The notes below the pieces were generated by a model that saw only the letters and a list, made by a program, of their open reading frames with translations, did no database searches and had not been told where the DNA came from. The translations under genes and the position numbers were made by a program. From contig WFUI01000082.1 in the NCBI GenBank assembly GCA_015485035.1, positions 1 through 5,624 on the forward strand: a stretch of DNA of 5,624 nt, written 5' to 3'. Each line of letters opens with the position of its first letter. Within the stretch, counting starts at the first letter, position 1. This document shows, piece by piece, positions 1-5,624 of the stretch. Origin of the DNA: Mariprofundus sp. (lineage in GTDB: Bacteria; Pseudomonadota; Zetaproteobacteria; Mariprofundales; Mariprofundaceae).

Positions 1-91
1 CATCCATATCCAGCTGTCCCTTGAGAAAACCGGTGTTTGGTTTGTGTCCGATAGCAATAAACACGCCGTGCACATCCAGGTCACGGATCGA
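1..91. repeat. Direct repeat copy A: partial trxB duplicate fused to gmhB
   Basis: Bases 1-91 match 661-751 at 88 of 91 positions in the same orientation, offset by exactly 660. The differences are at 17/677, 30/690 and 68/728. Identity stops sharply after base 91, where gmhB-specific sequence begins. The left boundary lies outside the window, so the full repeat length is unknown. Confidence 0.97.
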
Positions 92-490
92 ATCTCCCAC
101 AAACAACGCGGCTTCCGGCTGATTCTGCATACCCAAAGCCTGTAAGGTTTCCAGCACCATGCCCGGTTTGGGCTTGCGACAAAAACAATGATCATCCGGA
201 CCATGCGGACAATAAGCGACGTGAGAAATGAAGCCACCAGCCTGCTCAATGGCCAGCATCATCTTGGCATGTATGGTGTTGAATGTATCCTGATCCATCA
301 TTTTGCGTGCCAGCGCCGATTGATTGCTGATAATGGCTATGGTCAGTCCCGCCCTGGTCAACCGGGCAATAGCTTCCAGTGAACCTGGAACAGGGATCCA
401 CTGGTCAGGGGTGAGAATATAATCCGGTGAATCAAAATTAATGACTCCGTCGCGATCCAGCAGAACAGCCAATGGCCGACGGGTATTCAT
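1..490 (-). CDS. gmhB: D-glycero-D-manno-heptose 1,7-bisphosphate 7-phosphatase (HAD family), 3' part replaced by trxB sequence, runs off left edge
   Basis: GmhB removes the 7-phosphate of heptose 1,7-bisphosphate in the cytoplasm, a step towards ADP-heptose for the lipopolysaccharide core. The frame opens with ATG at 490 and stays open for 163 codons to the edge. HAD motif I is DRDGVIN (residues 12-18, D12 nucleophile, D14 acid/base). Motif II is SNQS (55-58), and RKPKPG (105-110) carries the motif III lysine. The GmhB zinc loop is C94-x-H96 with C102-x-C104. Motif IV is GDSIRD (132-137). From S134 on, the protein is no longer GmhB-like: residues 134-163 equal TrxB residues 227-256 except one (G154 for D247). 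The family is usually about 180-190 residues with a short tail after motif IV, so the native end is lost here. The start is 3 bases after the trxB stop, with only a weak AGG (501-499), suggesting translational coupling. The identity of residues 1-133 is secure. Whether the chimeric gene exists in a living cell is uncertain. Confidence 0.88.
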   Translation of the reverse strand, partial: MNTRRPLAVLLDRDGVINFDSPDYILTPDQWIPVPGSLEAIARLTRAGLTIAIISNQSALARKMMDQDTFNTIHAKMMLAIEQAGGFISHVAYCPHGPDDHCFCRKPKPGMVLETLQALGMQNQPEAALFVGDSIRDLDVHGVFIAIGHKPNTGFLKGQLDMD

Positions 491-493
491 ATT

Positions 494-1429
494 CTATGCC
501 TGTGCACTCAGCCAACGCTCAGCATCGAGTGCGGCCTTGCAGCCATCCCCCGCCGATGTGACAGCCTGACGATAAACCGGATCAGCGACATCGCCGGCGG
601 CAAAAACCCCCTCCACCGACGTCGCCGTGCTCTTGCCTTTAGTGATCAGATAGCCGGTCTCATCCATATCCAGCTGACCCTTGAGAAAATCGGTGTTTGG
701 TTTGTGTCCGATAGCAATAAACACGCCATGCACATCCAGGTCACGGATCGACCCATCCAGTGTCGATTTAAGACGAATGCCGGTCACCCCTGTTTCATCA
801 CCGAGAATTTCTTCGGTTGTACTGTTCCAGGCCACTTCGATATTCTCAGTCGCCAGCAATTTATCCTGCATAATCGGTTCTGCGCGTAATGCATCCCGAC
901 GATGTACCAGTGTCACCTTGTTACACAGATTGGACAGACAAATCGCCTCCTCCACAGCGGTGTCGCCACCGCCTACTACAGCGACATCCTTGCCGCGATA
1001 AAAAAATCCGTCACAGGTTGCACAGGCCGATACGCCACGACCGGAAAATTCATCCTCACTCGGCAGACCAAGATATTTGGCTGAAGCACCGGTAGCAATA
1101 ATCAGTGTATCGCAGGTGTAAGTGCCATCATCACCCTTAAGTCTGAACGGACGATTGGACAGATCGGCCTCGTTGATATGGTCCCATATCATTTTAGTGC
1201 CGAAACGCTCTGCCTGTGCCTTGAAATCCTCCATCATTTCCGGACCCTGAACACCATCCCTGTAACCGGGATAATTATCCACATCAGTCGTCGTGGTCAG
1301 CTGACCACCAGCCTGCTGGCCCTGAATCACCACCGGATTCAGATTAGCTCGGGCTGCATAAATCGCAGCGGTATAACCGGCAGGACCGGAACCAAGAATG
1401 ATCAAATGGTGGTGAACAGCGTCAGACAT
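494..1429 (-). CDS. trxB: Thioredoxin reductase (NADPH), complete
   Basis: TrxB is a cytoplasmic flavoprotein that passes electrons from NADPH through FAD and a redox disulfide to thioredoxin. At 311 residues it fits the low-molecular-weight bacterial family (about 310-320). Seen in order: FAD-binding GSGPAG (13-18), [15 protein letters not shown] (41-55), IIATGAS (110-116), the redox-active C136-A-T-C139 followed by D140, NADPH-fold [10 protein letters not shown] (153-162), the NADPH phosphate contact HRRDALRA (176-183), and the C-terminal FAD motif [10 protein letters not shown] (274-283). All catalytic and cofactor motifs are intact. The start at 1429 is preferred because GGAG (1439-1436) lies 6 bases upstream and the family begins just before the first beta strand. 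The frame is open up to an ATG at 1570, but that would add 47 non-family residues. The stop is 3 bases before gmhB, so the two are probably cotranscribed. Confidence 0.97.
   Translation of the reverse strand: MSDAVHHHLIILGSGPAGYTAAIYAARANLNPVVIQGQQAGGQLTTTTDVDNYPGYRDGVQGPEMMEDFKAQAERFGTKMIWDHINEADLSNRPFRLKGDDGTYTCDTLIIATGASAKYLGLPSEDEFSGRGVSACATCDGFFYRGKDVAVVGGGDTAVEEAICLSNLCNKVTLVHRRDALRAEPIMQDKLLATENIEVAWNSTTEEILGDETGVTGIRLKSTLDGSIRDLDVHGVFIAIGHKPNTDFLKGQLDMDETGYLITKGKSTATSVEGVFAAGDVADPVYRQAVTSAGDGCKAALDAERWLSAQA
661..751. repeat. Direct repeat copy B: resident copy inside intact trxB
   Basis: This copy encodes TrxB residues S227-D256 in normal context, so it is the parental arrangement. 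Copy A at 1-91 differs by two synonymous changes (Gly and His codons) and one replacement (D247 to G). Confidence 0.97.
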
Positions 1430-1435
1430 GTATAT

Positions 1436-1439
1436 CTCC
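1436..1439 (-). promoter_or_regulatory. Shine-Dalgarno of trxB
   Basis: GGAG lies 6 bases before the ATG at 1429. It favours this start over the in-frame ATGs at 1441 and 1570, where I see no comparable site. Confidence 0.8.
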
Positions 1440-1490
1440 ATGGGAAAAAGTATTGGAAAGATACCGTCAAGCCTCTGAATCGCAATATAT

Positions 1491-1510
1491 GATACATGCC
1501 CAGATACATG
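1491..1510. repeat. Short direct repeat upstream of trxB
   Basis: GATACATG occurs at 1491-1498 and again at 1503-1510, a 12-base period, overlapping the possible trxB -10 box TATCAT. A paired regulator site is possible, but two 8-base copies may also be chance. No known regulator consensus was recognised. Confidence 0.4.
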
Positions 1511-1531
1511 TGGAAGCACTGATTTCTTCCA
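1511..1531 (-). other. Small hairpin in the possible trxB leader
   Basis: TGGAAG (1511-1516) pairs with CTTCCA (1526-1531), a 6-bp stem with a 9-base loop. It lies about 80 bases before the trxB start and has no U-tract, so it is not a terminator. It would be in the leader RNA only if transcription starts upstream of it. Its function is unknown. Confidence 0.3.
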
Positions 1532-1582
1532 GGGCGACAATAAATCAATCCGCTCAGACAAAAATGTCATTGTGCCTTCGCT

Positions 1583-1614
1583 TACAAATCAAGCACTTAC
1601 GCACCTGATTTGTA
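1583..1614. promoter_or_regulatory. Perfect 9-bp inverted repeat, possible operator
   Basis: TACAAATCA (1583-1591) and TGATTTGTA (1606-1614) are exact reverse complements with a 14-base spacer. This puts equivalent half-sites about 23 bases, roughly two helix turns, apart. The site sits between divergent genes, where a dimeric regulator could act on either side. There is no U-tract, so it is not a terminator. No named family is assigned. Confidence 0.4.
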
Positions 1615-1646
1615 TACGATATCATGCCGCCCACCGCTAGATAGTG

Positions 1647-1675
1647 TTACCGCCCAATTCATCAGCGTTTATACT
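1647..1675 (+). promoter_or_regulatory. Candidate sigma-70-type promoter for recQ
   Basis: TTACCG (1647-1652) and TATACT (1670-1675) are separated by 17 bases. The -10 box matches TATAAT at 5 of 6 positions and the -35 box matches TTGACA at 3 of 6. Transcription would begin near 1682, giving a leader of about 200 bases. Another -10-like box, TATAAG, lies at 1683-1688. This rests on pattern only. Confidence 0.35.
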
Positions 1676-1765
1676 TCATACTATAAGCTGCCAAAATCAT
1701 GAAAAAGCTTGCAAATACCATTCACTTATGATGAAATAACAATACTGACTCAAAAAGTCGCTGCT

Positions 1766-1835
1766 AAACCCTGATTAGAAGTCACAAACCAATATGCAAA
1801 ATACTGATGCGCAAGGTTCGGCAACCACAGGGTTT
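1766..1835 (+). other. Possibly structured recQ 5' leader
   Basis: AAACCCTG (1766-1773) is the exact reverse complement of CAGGGTTT (1828-1835). The enclosed 54 bases contain a small hairpin, GGTT (1815-1818) with AACC (1823-1826) around loop CGGC. The element ends about 45 bases before the recQ start. I compared it by eye with c-di-GMP and other common riboswitch cores and found no convincing match. It could be an uncharacterised leader structure or chance complementarity. Confidence 0.25.
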
Positions 1836-1870
1836 CCGGCCAACAAACCGCAGGGAATAAGCCCGTGCGA

Positions 1871-1874
1871 GAGG
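1871..1874 (+). promoter_or_regulatory. Shine-Dalgarno of recQ
   Basis: GAGG, within GAGAGG, lies 6 bases before the ATG at 1881. It decides the start in favour of 1881 over the in-frame ATG at 1794, which has no purine-rich site before it. Confidence 0.8.
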
Positions 1875-1880
1875 AAAAGA

Positions 1881-4046
1881 ATGGCAACGAAAAAAACAAA
1901 AGAACAGACACGAAATATACTGAAAGAAGTCTTTGGTTATGACTCCTTCCGCCCCATGCAGGAAGAAATTATCTGTACCCTGCTCGACGGCAAGGATGCC
2001 TTTGTATTGATGCCAACCGGTGGCGGTAAATCAATCTGCTACCAGATACCGGCGATCATGCGCGAAGGTACCGGCATTGTCGTATCACCGCTGATTTCAC
2101 TGATGAAAGACCAGGTTGATGCCTTGACTGCATGCGGCGTCAAAGCCGCATACTACAACTCATCACTGAAAGCTGCCGAGGCCAAAGACGTACTGGACAG
2201 GTTTGAATCCGGTGACCTCGATCTGCTTTATGTGGCACCCGAGCGCCTGCTTTCGAAGAATTTCCTGGCCAAGCTCGAACATGTGCCACTGGCCATGTTC
2301 GCTATTGATGAAGCTCACTGCGTTTCACAATGGGGGCATGATTTCCGACCGGAATATGTGCGTCTGGGTGAATTGCGCGAGATATTCCCCGATGTGCCCA
2401 TGCTGGCCCTGACCGCCACAGCCGACGAACACACCCGTGAAGATATCTCCGACCGTCTGAAACTGGCCAAGGCCAAACGTTTCGTAGCCAGTTTTGATCG
2501 CCCGAATATCCGTTATCTTGTCGCTGAAAAACGTCAGCCGCTTACCCAGATCCTGCAATTTCTGGAAGGCTGGCCGAATAACTCGGGAGTCATTTACTGC
2601 CTGTCGAGAAAGCGGGTGGAAGATCTGGCTGTAAACCTGCAACGCCATGGCATCCGGGCTGCGGCTTATCATGCCGGTATTCCCGGTCGGTCACGTGAAA
2701 AAGTACAAGATGATTTTCTGCGGGATCGGGTGAAAGTGATTGTCGCCACCATCGCCTTCGGCATGGGCGTGGACAAACCGAATGTGCGCTTCGTGATTCA
2801 CCACGACCTACCCAAAAGCATCGAATCCTATTATCAGGAAACCGGCCGGGCAGGACGTGATGGTTTAGAGTCTGAGGCGCTCATGCTTTATGGCTCGGGC
2901 GATGTAAATCTGGTCCGGCGCCTGATAGAAAACGTCGAAAATATTGATCAACGGCGGGTTGAAGTTCACAAGCTCAACAGTATGGTGGCATTCTCCGAAG
3001 CACTGACCTGCCGACGCCGTGTATTGCTCGGTTATTTTGGTGAATCGCTGGATGAGCCCTGCGGTAACTGCGATATCTGTCTTGATCCGCCTGAAACATA
3101 CGATGCCACTGAACTTGCCAAGGTGGCATTGCAATGCGTACGCGAACTCAATGGTCATTTCGGTATGGGTTACATTGTCGATGTACTGCGCGGTTCTAAA
3201 AACGCGCGCATCCTCGAACACAAACATGATCAATTAAAAACCCATGGCGCAGGTGCCGATATCAATGCTGACGAGTGGACGTCTATTCTGCGCCAGCTGG
3301 TACATCACGGCTATTTTATTCAGGATGTTTCCAAACGCGCAGCCATGCTGGCAACCAAAAAAGCTGAATTCATCGGCTTTGGTGAACCGATTATGCTGGC
3401 TAAATACCAACCTGGAATCCGGCGACATTTCAAACGCCTGGGTACACCACGCGATGAAGCCCTGTTCAAAAAACTGGTAAAATTAAGAGAGGAACTTGCC
3501 GACAAGGAAGATCTGCCGCCACATGTAGTCTTCAGCGATGTTACGCTAACTGAAATGAGCCAGCACAAACCTGTATCTGATGATGCCATGCGCAGAATCA
3601 GCGGCGTCGGCGTGCATAAACTGGAAGAATATGGCGATATTTTTATTGCCCTCATTCAGAAACATGTCGATAGCGAAGACGGGAAAAGCGCCAAGAGCGG
3701 CGGCAAGGACATCCCCATGCTGATTGCCAAAGGACCCGGGGTGAATGAAACGCAAACCTATATTCTGTCACTCTATCGCAAGGGGTATAGTCTGCAGGAA
3801 ATTGCAGCGCAGCAGGGTGTCAGTGAAGATACCGTACTGAAACATTATGTTGCCATTATCCGGGCCGGTCAGTTCATTGATGTACCTGCTTTTATCGGTG
3901 ATGATTTCGATACACTGATGGCTGAACTGGACGATGCAGATCCCTACGCATCATTGTCTGAAATCAAACGGGAACTGTCGGTTGATCTGAGCAATGATGA
4001 ATTCCGGTTGATTCTGGCCTGGCGTGAAGCTATCGGTGTGGCATAG
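1881..4046 (+). CDS. recQ: ATP-dependent DNA helicase RecQ, long form with C-terminal helix-turn-helix domain
   Basis: RecQ is a 3'-to-5' superfamily 2 helicase that unwinds recombination intermediates and stalled forks. The chosen product has 721 residues, against about 610 in E. coli. Motif 0 is FRPMQEEII (23-31). Walker A is PTGGGKS (45-51, K50), motif Ia is SPLISLMKDQ (69-78), and the DEAH box is at 143-146, followed by the RecQ aromatic-rich loop CVSQWGHDFRPEY (147-159). Motif VI is QETGRAGRDG. The zinc ligands are C377, C394, C397 and C400. An RQC winged-helix region (about 405-510, with VLRGS) and one HRDC domain (about 525-597, with ISGVG) follow. The last 100 or so residues hold a helix-turn-helix (YSLQEIAAQQGVSEDTVLKHY) resembling the HTH_40 module of other long RecQs. 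All helicase motifs are intact. The gene stands alone on its strand and converges on yfgD. Confidence 0.97.
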   Translation: MATKKTKEQTRNILKEVFGYDSFRPMQEEIICTLLDGKDAFVLMPTGGGKSICYQIPAIMREGTGIVVSPLISLMKDQVDALTACGVKAAYYNSSLKAAEAKDVLDRFESGDLDLLYVAPERLLSKNFLAKLEHVPLAMFAIDEAHCVSQWGHDFRPEYVRLGELREIFPDVPMLALTATADEHTREDISDRLKLAKAKRFVASFDRPNIRYLVAEKRQPLTQILQFLEGWPNNSGVIYCLSRKRVEDLAVNLQRHGIRAAAYHAGIPGRSREKVQDDFLRDRVKVIVATIAFGMGVDKPNVRFVIHHDLPKSIESYYQETGRAGRDGLESEALMLYGSGDVNLVRRLIENVENIDQRRVEVHKLNSMVAFSEALTCRRRVLLGYFGESLDEPCGNCDICLDPPETYDATELAKVALQCVRELNGHFGMGYIVDVLRGSKNARILEHKHDQLKTHGAGADINADEWTSILRQLVHHGYFIQDVSKRAAMLATKKAEFIGFGEPIMLAKYQPGIRRHFKRLGTPRDEALFKKLVKLREELADKEDLPPHVVFSDVTLTEMSQHKPVSDDAMRRISGVGVHKLEEYGDIFIALIQKHVDSEDGKSAKSGGKDIPMLIAKGPGVNETQTYILSLYRKGYSLQEIAAQQGVSEDTVLKHYVAIIRAGQFIDVPAFIGDDFDTLMAELDDADPYASLSEIKRELSVDLSNDEFRLILAWREAIGVA

Positions 4047-4071
4047 CGGAACACCTCGAAAATATCGTGTA

Positions 4072-4083
4072 AAAATCGATTTT
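4072..4083. other. Short palindrome after recQ
   Basis: AAAATCGATTTT is a perfect 12-base palindrome starting 26 bases after the recQ stop. With flanking GTG (4068-4070) and CAC (4084-4086) it could form a weak imperfect hairpin. It may assist recQ transcript termination, but such AT-rich palindromes also arise by chance. Confidence 0.25.
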
Positions 4084-4126
4084 CACCTGTGTTTCTGCGA
4101 TGCGATACTGCAATAGCTACTGACGT

Positions 4127-4158
4127 TACGGGTGCCCTGAACATTCAGGGCACCCGTA
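4127..4158. terminator. Strong hairpin between convergent recQ and yfgD, probable bidirectional transcription end
   Basis: Bases 4127-4141 and 4144-4158 are perfect reverse complements, a potential 15-bp GC-rich stem centred at 4142-4143. In RNA the loop would open to about 4 bases (ACAT). The symmetry makes it equally stable in transcripts from either strand, and it sits in the only gap between two convergent genes. Neither strand has a clean U-tract directly after the stem, so it is not a textbook intrinsic terminator. It may end transcripts weakly, protect 3' ends, or mark a processed or Rho-dependent end. Confidence 0.6.
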
Positions 4159-4182
4159 CGTATCAATTGGCTATTATTATCC

Positions 4183-4527
4183 TCAGATAATTTCCAGCAC
4201 ATTCTCCGGAGGACGGCCGACCACGGCCCGATCTCCATTCACCACAATCGGTCGTTCGATCACAATGGGGTGAGCCACCATCAGAGCAATCGCCTCGGAT
4301 CGCGATAATGTTTTACCCTGAATATGCTCTTTAAACGCCATTTCGCCTTTGCGCATCAATTCCGAGGGTTCTTTTCCAAGCATGGTCAGAATGTGATCCA
4401 GCTCAGCCTCGCTCGGCGGGGTTTTCAGATATTCGATAATTTCGGGCTCTATATTATGCTCCTGCAACAGAGCCAGTGTTGCCCGGGATTTGGAGCAACG
4501 CGGATTATGATAGATGGTCACTGACAT
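4183..4527 (-). CDS. yfgD: ArsC/YfgD-family thioredoxin-fold protein, annotated as arsenate reductase (glutaredoxin-type)
   Basis: The product is 114 residues, the usual length of this single-domain cytoplasmic family. The N-terminus YHNPRCSKSR (6-15) carries the single catalytic cysteine C11 of the ArsC family. The C-terminal IERPIVV and GRPPENVLEII match YfgD-type proteins closely. Classical ArsC reduces arsenate with glutathione and glutaredoxin. YfgD-type homologues sit in housekeeping loci, and their arsenate activity is mostly inferred from homology. No arsenite pump or ArsR regulator is present here, so an arsenic role is not supported by context. The start at 4527 is fixed by AAGGAG (4538-4533) five bases upstream; the in-frame ATG at 4569 would lie inside uvrD. 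The gene starts 19 bases after the uvrD stop and is likely cotranscribed with it. Confidence 0.9.
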   Translation of the reverse strand: MSVTIYHNPRCSKSRATLALLQEHNIEPEIIEYLKTPPSEAELDHILTMLGKEPSELMRKGEMAFKEHIQGKTLSRSEAIALMVAHPIVIERPIVVNGDRAVVGRPPENVLEII

Positions 4528-4532
4528 AGTCT

Positions 4533-4538
4533 CTCCTT
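4533..4538 (-). promoter_or_regulatory. Shine-Dalgarno of yfgD in the uvrD-yfgD gap
   Basis: AAGGAG lies 5 bases before the ATG at 4527, within the 19-base gap after the uvrD stop. This strong independent site means yfgD can be translated well from the shared message. Confidence 0.85.
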
Positions 4539-4546
4539 GTTTGAAT

Positions 4547-5624
4547 TCAATCAAATTCCAATGCGGCATATTTCAACATCAGGCGTTTGAGTCCGGCTTG
4601 CCTGAACTGCACGGTGATACGTGTGGCATCACCGGAACCCTCCAACGCCAGCACCACACCCTCGCCAAAGCTCGGATGCCGTACATTGCCACCAATACCC
4701 GGACCAGCCTGCATATCAACAACAGCCGGCATGGATGGCTTGTGCTCCTGATGCAGGATTTCAACCGGCAGGTTTTTGATAAAACGGCTGGGCTGAGGAT
4801 AATGCATCTCGCCATAAAAACGGCGTAGTCGCGCTGATGTCATCAGTACATGCTCACGGGCACGTGTAATGCCGACATAAAGCAAACGCCGCTCCTCGGC
4901 AATACCTGCCTCACCTTCATCGAGTGAACGCTGATGCGGCAATAAGCCTTCTTCCACACCGGGTAACACCACACAGTCAAATTCCAGCCCTTTTGCTCGA
5001 TGCAGACTCATCATACAAATGGCATCATCCTGTTTATCTCCATGCTCTGCATTCATTTCCTCGCTGCTTTGCAACAATGCGGCCCGATCCATAAACTCCA
5101 CCGGAGTAAGCCCCTGCCCCAGCGATATTTCAATATAATCCTGCAGGATGCGAATATTCTCCAGTCGGGCAGCTGCTTCGATTTCACCCATAGCCTTGAG
5201 ACTGTCCAGATAACCGCTCACTTCCAATATCCGCATCAATCCCAGATCTTCATCTTCAACAGCAGCGACATGCAATTCAGCAACCATTGAAGCCAGGCCA
5301 GTCAGTTTACGGGCAGCACCTTCAGCCTGATCCGTAACCAGAAAATCCAGCCACTCATAAGCACGCAAGCCCGATGACTGCAGTGCCGCCGCCATCTGTT
5401 CCTGTCCTTTCACACCCAGACCACGTTTGGGTTTGTTGCAGATGCGCATCAGATGCAAACTGTCCCCACATCGATTGAGCAATGCCCAGTATGCCAGCGC
5501 ATCCTTGATTTCCATGCGCTCGAAAAAACCGATTCCGCCGATAATCCGATATGGAATATTCGATTCGCGGAACACCTGCTCCAGCGGCAAGGACTGCCGG
5601 TTGGAACGATATAATACGGCAATC
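4547..5624 (-). CDS. uvrD: UvrD/PcrA-type superfamily 1A DNA helicase, C-terminal half (5' end outside window)
   Basis: This is a 3'-to-5' helicase of nucleotide excision and mismatch repair. The visible 358 residues are about half of the usual 720-740. The Walker A and DExx motifs lie beyond the right edge. The fragment opens with motif IV, IAVLYRSNRQS, then IIGGIGFFERMEIKDALAYW of the 2A/2B region. Motif V is MSLHRAKGLEFDCVVLPG (about 4965-5018), with GLLPHQRSLDEG just after. Motif VI is EERRLLYVGITRARE (about 4854-4898), followed by PSRFIKNLP. The tail (about 4550-4690), with RHPSFGEGVV and LKYAALEFD, is the Tudor-like domain that contacts RNA polymerase in UvrD/PcrA, and it separates this protein from Rep. 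The stop is TGA at 4549-4547. No frameshift is seen. The TTG at 5590 is internal, because the frame continues to the edge. UvrD and PcrA cannot be told apart from this half. Confidence 0.94.
   Translation of the reverse strand, partial: IAVLYRSNRQSLPLEQVFRESNIPYRIIGGIGFFERMEIKDALAYWALLNRCGDSLHLMRICNKPKRGLGVKGQEQMAAALQSSGLRAYEWLDFLVTDQAEGAARKLTGLASMVAELHVAAVEDEDLGLMRILEVSGYLDSLKAMGEIEAAARLENIRILQDYIEISLGQGLTPVEFMDRAALLQSSEEMNAEHGDKQDDAICMMSLHRAKGLEFDCVVLPGVEEGLLPHQRSLDEGEAGIAEERRLLYVGITRAREHVLMTSARLRRFYGEMHYPQPSRFIKNLPVEILHQEHKPSMPAVVDMQAGPGIGGNVRHPSFGEGVVLALEGSGDATRITVQFRQAGLKRLMLKYAALEFD

Larger units (their letters stand above)
1430..1880. other. Divergent intergenic control region between trxB and recQ
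   Basis: These 451 bases separate the chosen starts of the divergent trxB and recQ genes. I see no convincing gene here. Both reading frames are open into the region (trxB frame to 1570, recQ frame from 1794), but the added residues do not look like family sequence. Bases 1660-1800 are visibly more AT-rich than the flanking genes. The region holds a direct repeat (1491-1510), a small hairpin (1511-1531), a 9-bp inverted repeat (1583-1614), a candidate recQ promoter (1647-1675) and long-range pairing in the recQ leader (1766-1835). For trxB, TATCAT (1494-1489) and TATATT (1489-1484) on the minus strand are possible -10 boxes without a good -35 box. TTGATT (1592-1587) is a possible -35 with a poor -10. 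No trxB promoter can be fixed. Confidence 0.6.

Noticed and set aside
188..382. Plus-strand 64-codon frame over gmhB
   Set aside because: It is antisense to the zinc loop and motif II of gmhB, with no sign of being coding.
1..751. Diversity-generating retroelement template/variable repeat pair
   Set aside because: The three differences are not adenine-biased, no reverse transcriptase is present, and the repeat is a housekeeping gene fragment.
681..1492. Plus-strand open frames across trxB
   Set aside because: They are antisense to a complete gene with all its motifs, and show no recognisable protein features of their own.
1430..1570. N-terminal extension of trxB to ATG 1570
   Set aside because: The extra 47 residues do not resemble the family, there is no good ribosome site at 1570, and GGAG is well placed before 1429.
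1794..1880. RecQ start at ATG 1794
   Set aside because: No Shine-Dalgarno precedes it, the added 29 residues lack family features, and GAGAGG is ideally placed before 1881.
1766..1880. c-di-GMP (GEMM) riboswitch before recQ
   Set aside because: GCGCAAGG and CACAGGG only loosely recall the conserved core, and the required 5' half and paired helices are not there.
2325..3755. Minus-strand open frames inside recQ
   Set aside because: They lie opposite intact helicase motifs and have no domain signature or ribosome site of note.
4183..4527. Arsenic resistance locus
   Set aside because: Only the ArsC-like gene is present, it is of the YfgD type, and no arsR, arsB or acr3 gene is in view.
5610..5615. 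Perfect TATAAT on the plus strand
   Set aside because: It lies within the uvrD motif IV coding sequence at the window edge, with no visible -35 box and no gene in view downstream.

Overview
The window is ordinary-looking bacterial chromosome, probably from a Gram-negative proteobacterium. Tight gene spacing, Shine-Dalgarno sites in front of most starts, a gmhB gene for lipopolysaccharide heptose synthesis, and TrxB, YfgD and UvrD proteins close in motif content to gamma-proteobacterial ones all point that way. The exact lineage cannot be told from the sequence. No phage, transposase, CRISPR array, tRNA or rRNA was seen.

Layout: bases 1-490 (minus strand) carry a gmhB gene for the heptose-1,7-bisphosphate phosphatase. 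Its 3' part is replaced, in frame, by a copy of an internal piece of trxB. Complete trxB (thioredoxin reductase) follows at 494-1429 (minus), only 3 bases from gmhB, so the two probably form one transcript. Bases 1430-1880 are a divergent control region with an inverted repeat, a short direct repeat, a candidate promoter and a possibly structured recQ leader. recQ (1881-4046, plus) encodes a long RecQ helicase with an extra C-terminal helix-turn-helix module. A strong hairpin (4127-4158) lies between its 3' end and the convergent pair yfgD (4183-4527, minus) and uvrD/pcrA (4547 to the right edge, minus, C-terminal half only).

Together the genes cover DNA repair (RecQ and UvrD helicases), thiol redox (TrxB and an ArsC/YfgD thioredoxin-fold protein) and envelope sugar synthesis (GmhB). 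They are neighbouring housekeeping units, not an evident single system.

The one real anomaly is at the left edge. Bases 1-91 match bases 661-751 of trxB at 88 of 91 positions, and the junction falls on a short sequence that gmhB and trxB share by coincidence (coding SIRDL). This is either a genuine recombination or tandem-duplication junction, or a chimeric assembly or amplification join near a contig end. The sequence alone cannot decide between these. I found no convincing undescribed system.
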